Of a DNA stretch of 64,000 nucleotides, positions 56,490 to 64,000 are shown in pieces. The position numbers and the translations under genes were made by a program. The notes under the pieces were generated by a model, which saw only the letters and a program-made list of their open reading frames with translations, searched no databases and was not told the origin of the DNA. This DNA comes from Roseiarcus sp963741845 (GTDB taxonomy: Bacteria; Pseudomonadota; Alphaproteobacteria; Rhizobiales; Beijerinckiaceae), in assembly GCA_963741845.1 (NCBI GenBank), contig CAVUJV010000025.1:434001-498000 (forward strand), read 5' to 3'. Each line of letters begins with the position of its first letter. The first letter of the stretch is position 1.

Positions 56490-57773
56490 ATGCAGAAGCA
56501 CATCGCCGCCCCCGCCCCCCATAGCGCCGTCAACGTCAAGGTGGTGACGACGCCGCGCGGACTTCTTGTCTGGTTCGTCGAATCCTCGGCGGTGCCGCTC
56601 GTCTCGCTCGAATTCGCGGTGCGCGGCGGCGCGGCGCAGGACGAGGCGGACAAGGCCGGTCTCGGCATGATGATGTCGGCGCTGCTCGACGAAGGGGCGG
56701 GCGATCTCAATTCGCAGGCCTTCCAGCAGGCGCTCGACGAGAGCGCCATCGAGATGTCGTTTCACAACGACCGCGATCACATGACCGGCCGCATGCGGAC
56801 GCTCACGAAGAACCTCGACCGCGCCGCCGAGCTTCTGCGCCTCGCCGTCAACGCCCCGCGCTTCGACGAGGAGCCGTTTCTGCGCGTGCGCGAGCATTTC
56901 AACGCCCGCCTGCGTCACGACATCAACGACCCGGGTTCGGTCGCGTCCCGCGCCTGGAGGGCGAACGCCTTCGCCGGTCATCCTTATGGGCAGCCGCCGG
57001 ACGGCTCGCTCGAAACGCTCGCGCGCCTCGACCGGCAGGACCTCGTCCGCGCCGCAAAGCGCACGCTCGCCCGCGACAATCTTGTGATCACGGTGGTCGG
57101 CGCGATCGACGAGAAAGGCGCCGCCGCGCTGGCCGACAACATCTTCGCGGACCTGCCCTCCAGCGGCGCGCTCAAAGCCGTGGCCGAGGCCCCCTTCGCC
57201 AGTCTCGGCAAGGTCGAGGTGATCTCGCTCGACGTGCCGCAGTCCACCATCCGCTTCGGGCGGCCGGGGCTGAAGCGCGACGACCCGGACTTCATTGCGA
57301 GCGTGGTCGCGAGCCATGTGCTCGGCGGCTCGGGCAACATGACCTCGCGGCTCTTCCGCGAAGTGCGCGAGAAGCGTGGCCTCGCCTATACGGTGTTCGG
57401 CAATTTCCACGCGCTCGACCACTCCGGCTATTATTACGGCGGCACGACCACCAAGAACGAGCGCGCGAAGGAGAGCTTCGAGGTCGCCTCGGCCGAGATC
57501 CGCGACGTGGCGCTCAATGGCCTTTCCGAAGACGAACTCGAAAAGGGCAAGACCTTCCTCATCGGCTCCTATCCGCTGCGCTTCGACACCTCGCTCAAGA
57601 TCGCTTCGCAACTGACCCACATCCAGCTCGAAGGCCGATCGCCCGACTGGCTCGTCGAGCGCAACCGCCAGATCGCGGCGGTCACGAAAGCGAGCCTCAA
57701 GCGCGCCGCCGAGCGCGCCTTCCGCGACGGCTCGCTCTATACGGTCGTCGTCGGCAAGCCCGAAGGCTTCTGA
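56490..57773 (+). CDS. M16-family peptidase-like protein (inactive partner subunit)
   Basis: 427 residues. The M16 fold is clear (PLVSLEFAVRGGAAQDEADKAGLG and GGSGNMTSRLFREVREKRGLAY), but the HXXEH position reads MMSALLDEG, so the zinc site is missing. M16 proteins commonly work as an active/inactive pair. ATG 56490 is chosen because homology starts nearby and the upstream gene ends at 56440. Confidence 0.9.
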   Translation: MQKHIAAPAPHSAVNVKVVTTPRGLLVWFVESSAVPLVSLEFAVRGGAAQDEADKAGLGMMMSALLDEGAGDLNSQAFQQALDESAIEMSFHNDRDHMTGRMRTLTKNLDRAAELLRLAVNAPRFDEEPFLRVREHFNARLRHDINDPGSVASRAWRANAFAGHPYGQPPDGSLETLARLDRQDLVRAAKRTLARDNLVITVVGAIDEKGAAALADNIFADLPSSGALKAVAEAPFASLGKVEVISLDVPQSTIRFGRPGLKRDDPDFIASVVASHVLGGSGNMTSRLFREVREKRGLAYTVFGNFHALDHSGYYYGGTTTKNERAKESFEVASAEIRDVALNGLSEDELEKGKTFLIGSYPLRFDTSLKIASQLTHIQLEGRSPDWLVERNRQIAAVTKASLKRAAERAFRDGSLYTVVVGKPEGF

Positions 57774-57857
57774 GCGCGAGGGAAACGACGAGCCGCAATC
57801 CCGGCGATCCGCAAAGATCCGGCTCCGCCATCGCGGCGACGAGGGAAAGGAAAGCCG

Positions 57858-58172
57858 TTGCAACGTCATGCTTTCAAGATGTTCCTCCATCCGGGACAGG
57901 CGGAGGAATATAGACGCCGGCACGACGCGATCTGGCCCGAGCTGAAGGCGCTGCTGCGCGAAAAAGGCGTGCAAAAGTATTCGATCTGGCTCGACCCCGA
58001 GACGAACCTCCTTTTCGCAACGCTCGAGCGCCGGAACGACCATGCCACGGACGATCTGCCGAGCCATCCGGTGATGCGCCGCTGGTGGGAACACATGAAG
58101 GACATCATGGTCGCCAATGCCGACGGGAGCCCCGTGACGGCGCCGCTCGCCGAAATATTTTTTCTGGAGTGA
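57858..58172 (+). CDS. rhaM: L-rhamnose mutarotase
   Basis: 104 residues, the usual size. Family features: FKMFLHPGQAEEYRRRHDAIWPEL with the catalytic His/Tyr region, and PVMRRWWEHMKDIM near the C terminus. It interconverts rhamnose anomers. It begins with TTG at 57858 after GGGAAAGGAAAG. It is upstream of an FGGY kinase (58-bp gap), which supports a deoxysugar role, but rhaI/rhaD/rhaS are not in the window. Confidence 0.88.
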   Translation: MQRHAFKMFLHPGQAEEYRRRHDAIWPELKALLREKGVQKYSIWLDPETNLLFATLERRNDHATDDLPSHPVMRRWWEHMKDIMVANADGSPVTAPLAEIFFLE

Positions 58173-58230
58173 GAGTCGTGCCTCGCGTCCCCGCCCTCTT
58201 CCGTCCCGGCGCAGGCGAGGCCTCGCGCCG

Positions 58231-59603
58231 ATGACCGGCTGCGTCGCCGTTTTCGATCTCGGCAAGACCAACCGGAAGCTCGTCGTCTTCGACCGCGCCG
58301 GCAAGGTTCTGACCGAGACCTACGAGCCGAACGCGCCGTTGGCCCCGGATTCGACCTGGCCTTATCTCCGGCTCGACACGGAAGGCGCCTGGGCCTTTCT
58401 CATGCGCGCGCTGAAGGGCGTCGCGGGCGATTTCCCGATCGAGGTCATTTCCGTCACGACCCACGGCGCCTCCTGCGCGCTGGCGACCGACGAGGGGCTG
58501 GCGCTGCCGCCGATGGATTATGAGTTCGACGGCTTCGCGCCCGTCGACGCCGAATATGATGCGCTGCGCCCGCCTTTCGAGGAGACGCTGTCGGGCAAAA
58601 TGCCGCGCGGGCTCAACGCGGGGCGCATGGCCTTCTATTCGCAGCGCATGTTCCCGGAGGCTTTCGCGAAGGCGACGACCTTTTTCACCTATCCGCAATA
58701 TTGGACCTGGCGCCTGAGCGGCGTGAAGGCGATGGAGGTCACGTCCATCGGCGCGCATACCGATCTCTGGCGCCCGCGCGAAGGCCGGGTTTCCTCGATG
58801 GTCGGCCGGCTCGGCTGGGCTCGGCTCATGCCGCCGCTTCGCCGCGCGTGGGAGACGCTTGGGGACGATCACGCCGGAAGTCGCGGCGGCGACCGGGCTG
58901 CCGCCCTCCGTTCGCGTCGTCTGCGGCGCGCATGATTCCAATGCGTCGCTCGTGCCGCACCTGATCGCCCGGAGCGAGCCCTTCACGGTGCTTTCGACCG
59001 GCACCTGGGTCATCATCATGGCCGTCGGCGGAACGGGGCCGCTCTATCCCGAACTCGACATGCTGGCCAATGTCGACGTGCGGGGCGCGCCCGTGCCGAC
59101 CGGCCGCTTCATGGGCGGGCGAGAGTTTTCGATCCTCGCCGGCGACGCCCGCGCGGAAGCCTCCGCCGCCGACCTTGCGGCGCTGATCTCGGCCGGAATC
59201 ATGGCGCTGCCGGATTTCGCCGAGTCAGGGCGGACCCTTCATGGGCCGGAAAGGGCGGATCGTGGGCGAGGCGCCGCAGACGCCCGCCGGGCGCGTCGCG
59301 CTCGCGACGCTCTATTCGGCGCTCATGAGCGCCCATGTGCTGGATCTCCTGCGGGCGCCGGGCGACTTCATCGTCGAGGGCGGCTTCAACCGCTCGCCGG
59401 CCTTCGCGGCGGCGCTCGCAGGGCTGATGCCCGGCCGGAACGTGGTCGTCGCGCCGACCTCGGGCGCGGCGGCCGGCGCCGCCATGCTCGCCCATTGGGA
59501 CGAACCTCGCGAGCCGCCGCGTCTTTCACCGGCCGAAAGATGGGATATTCCGGGTCTTGAGGCCTATCGCGAGCAATGGGAGCGCCTCGCCAAAGCGGGG
59601 TGA
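58231..59603 (+). CDS. FGGY-family carbohydrate kinase (rhamnulo/fuculokinase-like), two frameshifts in this sequence
   Basis: Corrected length about 456 residues. The N-terminal VAVFDLGKTNRKLVVFD phosphate loop, central SVTTHGASCALA and VVCGAHDSNASL with a catalytic Asp, and C-terminal VEGGFNRSPAFAAAL are FGGY hallmarks. An extra G near 58860-58863 (repair gives WETLGTITPEVAA) and another near 59228-59230 (repair gives AESGGPFMGRKG) break the frame. Adjacency to rhaM points to a rhamnose/fucose pathway, but specificity is inferred. Confidence 0.88.
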
Positions 59604-59693
59604 GCGGCCGCCGCGGAGGCGAGCGCGGAGGCGCCGCTCGAATTTCGCCGCGGGCATTTTCCCCCCGCCGCCCGGCATGCTATCAGCCGCTCC

Positions 59694-60518
59694 ATGTCCT
59701 CACGCATCGACCGCTGCTTCGAGCGCGCCGCCTCCGAAAACCGCGCCGCGCTCGTCACCTTCACCATGGCCGGCGATCCGGATCCCGAGACCTCATTGGC
59801 CGTCCTCAAGGCTCTCCCGCCAGCCGGGGCGGACGTGATCGAGGTCGGGATGCCGTTCAGCGACCCGATGGCCGACGGGCCGGCGGTTCAGGCCGCGGGC
59901 TTGCGCGCGCTCAAAAGCGGCCAGACGCTTCGCGCGACCCTCGCGATGGTCGCGGATTTCCGCCGGGAGAACAGCGAAACGGCGCTCATTCTCATGGGCT
60001 ATTTCAACCCGATCTATGTCTATGGGGTCGAAAGGTTTCTCGCCGACGCGAAGGCGGCGGGCGTGGACGGGCTGATCGTGGTCGATTGCCCGCCGGAAGA
60101 GGACGACGAACTCTGCATTCCGACCGAGAAGGCCGGGCTTTCCTATATCCGGCTGACGACGCCGACGACGGACGACGCGCGCCTGGGGCGCATCCTCAAC
60201 ACTTCCGGCTTCGTCTATTACGTCTCGATCACCGGCGTGACGGGGGCGGCGCGGCCCGACCCGGAGCAGGTCAGGCGGGCGGTCGCGCGCATCAAGGCGC
60301 GGACGCCCCTGCCGGTCGCGGTCGGCTTCGGCGTGAAGGACGCGCCCTCGGCGGCGCTCATCGGCGAATCGGCGGACGGCGTCGTCGTCGGCTCCGCGCT
60401 GGTCGAAACCGTCTGGCGCGCGACGGATCAGGGGAAATCGCAGGGCGAGGCCGTCGCCTCGGCCACAGCCTTCGTCCGGTCGCTCGCCGAAGCCTGCCGG
60501 CGCGGCGCTCACACATAA
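59694..60518 (+). CDS. trpA: Tryptophan synthase alpha subunit
   Basis: 274 residues. Catalytic Glu50 and Asp61 are in VIEVGMPFSDPMADGPAVQ. It splits indole-3-glycerol phosphate and channels indole to TrpB. It is followed by accD after 10 bp, the common trpA-accD order of alphaproteobacteria; trpF and trpB are not upstream here. Confidence 0.96.
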   Translation: MSSRIDRCFERAASENRAALVTFTMAGDPDPETSLAVLKALPPAGADVIEVGMPFSDPMADGPAVQAAGLRALKSGQTLRATLAMVADFRRENSETALILMGYFNPIYVYGVERFLADAKAAGVDGLIVVDCPPEEDDELCIPTEKAGLSYIRLTTPTTDDARLGRILNTSGFVYYVSITGVTGAARPDPEQVRRAVARIKARTPLPVAVGFGVKDAPSAALIGESADGVVVGSALVETVWRATDQGKSQGEAVASATAFVRSLAEACRRGAHT

Positions 60519-60528
60519 GAGGCGCGCG

Positions 60529-61443
60529 ATGAACTGGCTCGACAATGTCATGCCGCCGAAAATCCGGTCGCTGCTGCGGCGGGATACGCCGGAGAATCTG
60601 TGGGTGAAATGCCCCGAGAGCGGGCAGCTTGTCTTTCACAAGGACCTCGAGGCGAACCTCATGGTGGTGCCGGGCTCCGGCTACCACATGCCGATCGCGG
60701 CCAAGGCGAGACTCGGCTTCCTGTTCGACGGCGGCGAATACGAGCAGCTTCCGACCCCCGAGGTTCAGTCCGACCCGCTGAAATTCCGGGACGTGAAGCG
60801 CTACGCCGACCGGCTCAAGGAGAACCGGACGAAGACCGGGCTCAACGACGCCATTGCGCTCGCAACCGGCAGGCTCGAAGGGCTCAACGTCACCGTCGCC
60901 GTGCAGGATTTCGCCTTCCAGGGCGGAACGCTTGGCCTCGCGGCGGGCGAGGCGATCATCGCAGGCATGACCCATGCGATCGAGAAGCGCACGCCTTTCC
61001 TCATCTTCACCGCCTCGGGCGGGGCGCGGATGCAGGAAGGCATGTTCGCGCTGATGCAGATGCCGCGCACGACGGTCGCGGTGCAGCGGCTGAGGGCCGC
61101 GAAGCTGCCCTATATCGTCGTGCTGACGAATCCGACCACCGGCGGGGTCACCGCCTCCTACGCGATGCTCGGCGACATCCACATCGCGGAGCCGGGCGCC
61201 GTGATCGGTTTCGCCGGCGCGCGGGTGATCGAGCAGACGATCCGCGAGCGGTTGCCGGAAGGATTCCAGCGCTCGGAATATCTGCGCGCCCACGGCATGG
61301 TCGACATGGTCGTGCCCCGCCAGCGCCAGCGGGAAGTTCTGGCGCGACTCTGCCGCGTGATGATGAGGCGCCCGCCTGCAAATCAAAGCGCCGGCGAGGG
61401 CGAGCGGGCGCCCGAGGCTCTGGCGGAACAGCCTGCGGCCTGA
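60529..61443 (+). CDS. accD: Acetyl-CoA carboxylase carboxyltransferase beta subunit
   Basis: 304 residues. The carboxyltransferase core is normal (TFLIFTASGGARMQEG-type block, NPTTGGVTASYAMLGD). The N-terminal zinc finger is degenerate: of the four expected cysteines only Cys28 remains, the others being Ser31, Val47 and Ser50. This loss is known in Rhizobiales AccD. It forms malonyl-CoA with AccA. The usual third gene of the trio, folC, does not follow; a TPR lipoprotein does. Confidence 0.95.
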   Translation: MNWLDNVMPPKIRSLLRRDTPENLWVKCPESGQLVFHKDLEANLMVVPGSGYHMPIAAKARLGFLFDGGEYEQLPTPEVQSDPLKFRDVKRYADRLKENRTKTGLNDAIALATGRLEGLNVTVAVQDFAFQGGTLGLAAGEAIIAGMTHAIEKRTPFLIFTASGGARMQEGMFALMQMPRTTVAVQRLRAAKLPYIVVLTNPTTGGVTASYAMLGDIHIAEPGAVIGFAGARVIEQTIRERLPEGFQRSEYLRAHGMVDMVVPRQRQREVLARLCRVMMRRPPANQSAGEGERAPEALAEQPAA

Positions 61444-61543
61444 CGGCTGGGGCTCGGGGCGCGCGCGGCAGTTTCAGGCAAGCGTGGGATAGGAGAATTC
61501 GCGGGAAGCAAGGCCGTCGCCGAAGCGTCCCGTGAGTTTTTCC

Positions 61544-62311
61544 ATGTCAGGACTTCGCCATCTCGCCGCCTCGACCCTCGCCGCGCTCGCGCTCGCCGGC
61601 TGCCAGCAATTCGGCGACGTGACCGGCTCGATTCCGACCTCCGGCGCCGCCCCCGCCGAGGGACCGGACGCGGGCGCGCGGACGGCCGAACTCCAGAAGG
61701 CCTATGAAAGCCATCCCGGCGAGAAGGCCGCCTCGATCGCCTATGCGCGGGCGCTGAGGGCGCTCACCCGCTACGACGAGGCGGTCGCGGTCATGCAGGC
61801 GGCGGCGGTCAAGGCGCCGAAGGATGAGGACGTGCTCGGCGAATATGGCAAGGCGCTGGCGGACAACGGCCAGCTTTCGCAGGCCAAGGACGTGCTGACC
61901 CGGGCCTATACGCCGGATCGCCCGCGCTGGGACGTGATGAGCGTGCAAGGGTCGGTCGCGGACCGGCTCGGCGACCACGCCGCGGCGATGCAGTTCTATC
62001 GCAGCGCGCTCAAGATCGCCCCCGGCGAACCGGGCATCCTCACCAATATGGGGATCTCCTATGCGCTCATGAAGCAATTGCCCGAGGCCGAGCGGATGCT
62101 GCGGACGGCGGCGGCGAGCCCGAAGGCCGCCGCGCGCACCCGCGGCGATCTGGCGCTCGTTCTGGCGCTCGAGGGCAAATACGCCGAGGCCGAGACCGTC
62201 GCCCGGACGGACCTGCCGCCCGAAGCGGCGCGCGCCAATGTCGAGGCGGTGAAGCGAATGGTGGCGGGCGGGTCTTCGAGACCGGCGCAAAGCGGGGCCA
62301 CCGCGGGGTGA
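61544..62311 (+). CDS. TPR-repeat lipoprotein (TadD-like)
   Basis: 255 residues starting at ATG 61544; an in-frame GTG lies at 61532. The signal peptide ends in the lipobox LALAGC. TPR-like helical repeats follow, for example AYARALRALTRYDEAVAVMQAA and ALKIAPGEPGILTNMGISYALM. The arrangement resembles TadD of Flp pilus systems, but no tad genes are nearby. It may be a general outer-membrane assembly lipoprotein. Confidence 0.8.
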   Translation: MSGLRHLAASTLAALALAGCQQFGDVTGSIPTSGAAPAEGPDAGARTAELQKAYESHPGEKAASIAYARALRALTRYDEAVAVMQAAAVKAPKDEDVLGEYGKALADNGQLSQAKDVLTRAYTPDRPRWDVMSVQGSVADRLGDHAAAMQFYRSALKIAPGEPGILTNMGISYALMKQLPEAERMLRTAAASPKAAARTRGDLALVLALEGKYAEAETVARTDLPPEAARANVEAVKRMVAGGSSRPAQSGATAG

Positions 62312-62871
62312 CTTTGCGAGGGCGCTCTGCGGTTTTCAGCGCCGCTCCGGGCGGCGGCGCAGATTGGGCGATGCGGCCGCGCAGAGCCGATCGTCGCCGC
62401 GCCTCATTCCGCTCATGACCGGCCGACGCTGGAGAGCGTCGCCTTTCGGCGCAAGCGGATTCTTATGAAAAAAAGAAAGATGAACATTTTCTTCTGATTT
62501 TCTGGCGTCCCGGGTATGATGCCCCCTCGCCGTCAATCCGAAAGCCGCCGATGAGCAAGATCGCCTCCAAGTCGCCGTTCTCCCCGCCGTCCGGCGGGGT
62601 GGCCAACATTTGGCCATTCTGGCGCCGTCTTGAGGCCATCGACTGCGGGGCGCCGGAAGGAAATGTCAGCGCAACCCTTTGAAAAGCCCCGATTCGCGGA
62701 AGAAAATGGCGCGTTTTTCGGCCGATTTTTCGCTGAATATCGCAACGAACAGGCTTCTTTTCCCGCGTTTGACGCCGAAATGACCGCGGAATCGCATCAA
62801 AATCGCGCCAAAACGTGCGCCTCCGGCGTCGTCCCTCACGAGCCATGGAAGGAACGGTCAGCGTTGCGGCC
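62312..62871. other. Gene-free region between convergent genes
   Basis: 560 bp lie between the ends of the TPR lipoprotein and the extensin-like gene. I found no gene with coding character. Contents: an A/T-rich purine-pyrimidine patch (62460-62505), a hairpin CCCCGCCG/CGGCGGGG (62582-62599) and an operator-like palindrome (62600-62616). A 43-codon frame from ATG 62551 to 62682 lacks a ribosome site. Confidence 0.6.
62582..62616. repeat. Two adjacent inverted repeats
   Basis: CCCCGCCG-TC-CGGCGGGG (62582-62599) followed directly by TGGCCAACATTTGGCCA (62600-62616), the latter a 7-bp perfect inverted repeat with CAT centre. Function unknown. Confidence 0.45.
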
Positions 62872-63828
62872 CTAATCGTCCCGATAGGGAATCGACGAGG
62901 TCGGCGTCGTATCGATCACGGGTTCCGCGCCCTCGGGCAGGATCGGCGGAGCGGGATTGACCTCGCCGATCGCGGCGGGCGGCAGCGCGACATCGAGCCC
63001 GTCGGCGGGCGTCGAGAGCGAGGCCGGGGCGAGCGCGGTCGCTTTCGACGAACCGGCCTGTGAAATGTCGAGCGGTTCGTCGAGTTCGGGCGCGGGCGGC
63101 AGACCGTCGGGATGGGCAGGCGGCGGCAGAAGGCTTGGCGCGGGCCTCGGCTTGCAGATGGTGCGCAGGCCGGTGTTCGTCCGTCCGTGATTGGCGAGAT
63201 CGAGATGGATGTGGTTGTAGTGGAACACGTCCGAGCCGGGCCCCAGCACCGTCGTGAAATACTGGCAGGCGCCCGCATGCGTCTCGCGCAGGAAGGCGGC
63301 CGCCTGTGTGCCGTCCTGCTTCCAGTCGCTCACGAAGGCGATTTTCCGCCCGTCGGCGAGCGTGAAGCCCGCGACGTCGACGGCGTTGCCGAAGGCGTGT
63401 TCGGAGAGCCTGGCGCCGGGCTGGTTGTCGATCGAACGGCAGCTATAGGCGCCGAAGACATCGACCGTCGCGACCTTCTCGCCGAAGCGGGCCTGCGCGT
63501 CCGGCTGCACGACCTCGTCCAGCCAGGTCTGGAGGGCCGCGGTCATCGGGCAATCGACGGTGAGCCGCTTGTCGAGCCCGACCTGCCCGTCGTCGAGGGC
63601 CGAGACTTTGAGCGGCCGGGTCATGCCGCAGATGCCGGGGCCGTCGATCTCGGGCGCCTCGGCGATATATTCGGAAAGCTTGACCTCGTGCTTCGCGAAA
63701 CAGGCGTTCTCGGCCTGCGCCCGCCAGGCGGGGCGCTCCGGACGGCCGAAGAAGCCGCATCCCGCCACAGGCAGGACCGCGGCAATCGCGAGAACGACCG
63801 GCCGAACGCAACGCGCCATCCTGCCCAA
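62872..63828 (-). CDS. Extensin-like (D,D-peptidase fold) lipoprotein
   Basis: 318 residues. A lipobox LPVAGC at the N terminus makes it a lipoprotein. The extensin-like C-domain has the zinc/catalytic motifs SEHAFGNAVDVAGF and HYNHIHLDL, the fold of LAS D,D-carboxypeptidases. The C-terminal about 90 residues are Pro/Ala-rich and low complexity. The family is typical of Rhizobiales. ATG 63828 or 63819 could be the start. Confidence 0.88.
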   Translation of the reverse strand: MGRMARCVRPVVLAIAAVLPVAGCGFFGRPERPAWRAQAENACFAKHEVKLSEYIAEAPEIDGPGICGMTRPLKVSALDDGQVGLDKRLTVDCPMTAALQTWLDEVVQPDAQARFGEKVATVDVFGAYSCRSIDNQPGARLSEHAFGNAVDVAGFTLADGRKIAFVSDWKQDGTQAAAFLRETHAGACQYFTTVLGPGSDVFHYNHIHLDLANHGRTNTGLRTICKPRPAPSLLPPPAHPDGLPPAPELDEPLDISQAGSSKATALAPASLSTPADGLDVALPPAAIGEVNPAPPILPEGAEPVIDTTPTSSIPYRDD

Positions 63829-63942
63829 ATGCGCTCATTGTTTTAACATTTGCTTGAGAAGCATCTCGGGGGCGCCGCCACGCCATCGCCGCACTTGATC
63901 CGCAAGGAAGGGCGCGCGCCTCAACCGACGCGGACGGAATCA

Positions 63943-64000
63943 TTGAACGCTCGAACAGGAATTTTGGCCGGGATCGTCCTCGCGCTGTCGCTCGCATTCG
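63943..64000 (+). CDS. Possible start of a signal-peptide protein, clipped by window end
   Basis: From TTG 63943 the frame reads a short positively charged N terminus, then a hydrophobic segment (ILAGIVLALSLAF) running to the edge, as in a signal peptide or membrane anchor. Only 19 codons are visible; the start codon and identity are unproven. Confidence 0.3.
   Translation, partial: MNARTGILAGIVLALSLAF

Noticed and set aside
62463..62846. A 127-codon minus-strand frame in the convergent gap
   Set aside because: It is Arg-rich, has no ribosome site or motif, and runs through the hairpins.

Overview
This 64-kb window is high-GC chromosomal DNA from an alphaproteobacterium, most likely of the Hyphomicrobiales (Rhizobiales). 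The inference rests on four features: an AccD that has lost most of its zinc-finger cysteines, an extensin-like D,D-peptidase family lipoprotein, an LpcC-like LPS-core glycosyltransferase, and a heterotetrameric sarcosine oxidase operon. The genus cannot be fixed from the sequence alone. The window holds about 46 protein genes. I found no tRNA, rRNA, CRISPR array or prophage.

Layout. (1) 1-6218: the 3' part of a large surface or secreted protein with five 297-bp Ig-like repeats and a glycosidase-like terminal domain, followed by its probable type I secretion ABC exporter and HlyD adaptor. (2) 6225-15287: a LysR regulator divergent from pxpA, a split biotin-dependent carboxylase (BCCP, biotin carboxylase, PxpB, PxpC) and a ribose-type ABC importer, probably one operon for importing and ATP-dependently opening a lactam-like substrate. 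(3) 15288-17610: an IS256-family transposase remnant, an LpxL-like acyltransferase, and OxyR with a perfect palindrome just upstream. (4) 17655-22777: soxBDAG. (5) 23191-25052: a small unknown gene and xylB. (6) 25122-34019: an unusual minus-strand operon of a TetR regulator, an acyl-CoA dehydrogenase, two ABC permeases (one fused to an SMP-30/strictosidine-synthase-like beta-propeller), a periplasmic binding protein, a free-standing propeller of the same superfamily, and an ABC ATPase. (7) 34404-46371: TamA/TamB, three LPS-type glycosyltransferases, EF-P with its lysylating enzyme EpmA, and MutM. (8) 46875-54933: SecA, PrmC, a YciA-like thioesterase, SerA, SerC and PurU. (9) 55148-64000: an M16 peptidase pair, RhaM with an FGGY kinase, TrpA, AccD, a TPR lipoprotein, an extensin-like lipoprotein and a clipped signal-peptide ORF.

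Metabolic theme. Sarcosine oxidase feeds methylene-tetrahydrofolate and glycine. PurU and SerA/SerC handle formate/one-carbon units and serine. Two ribose-family importers and two FGGY kinases suggest a life on diverse small organic substrates.

Sequence quality. At least nine single-base insertions interrupt otherwise intact genes: pxpC, an ABC permease, the permease-propeller fusion, tamA, secA, serA twice, and the FGGY kinase twice. The IS remnant carries one more. Because essential secA is affected and every event is a +1 insertion, I read these as assembly or sequencing errors. The affected genes are annotated across the frameshift.
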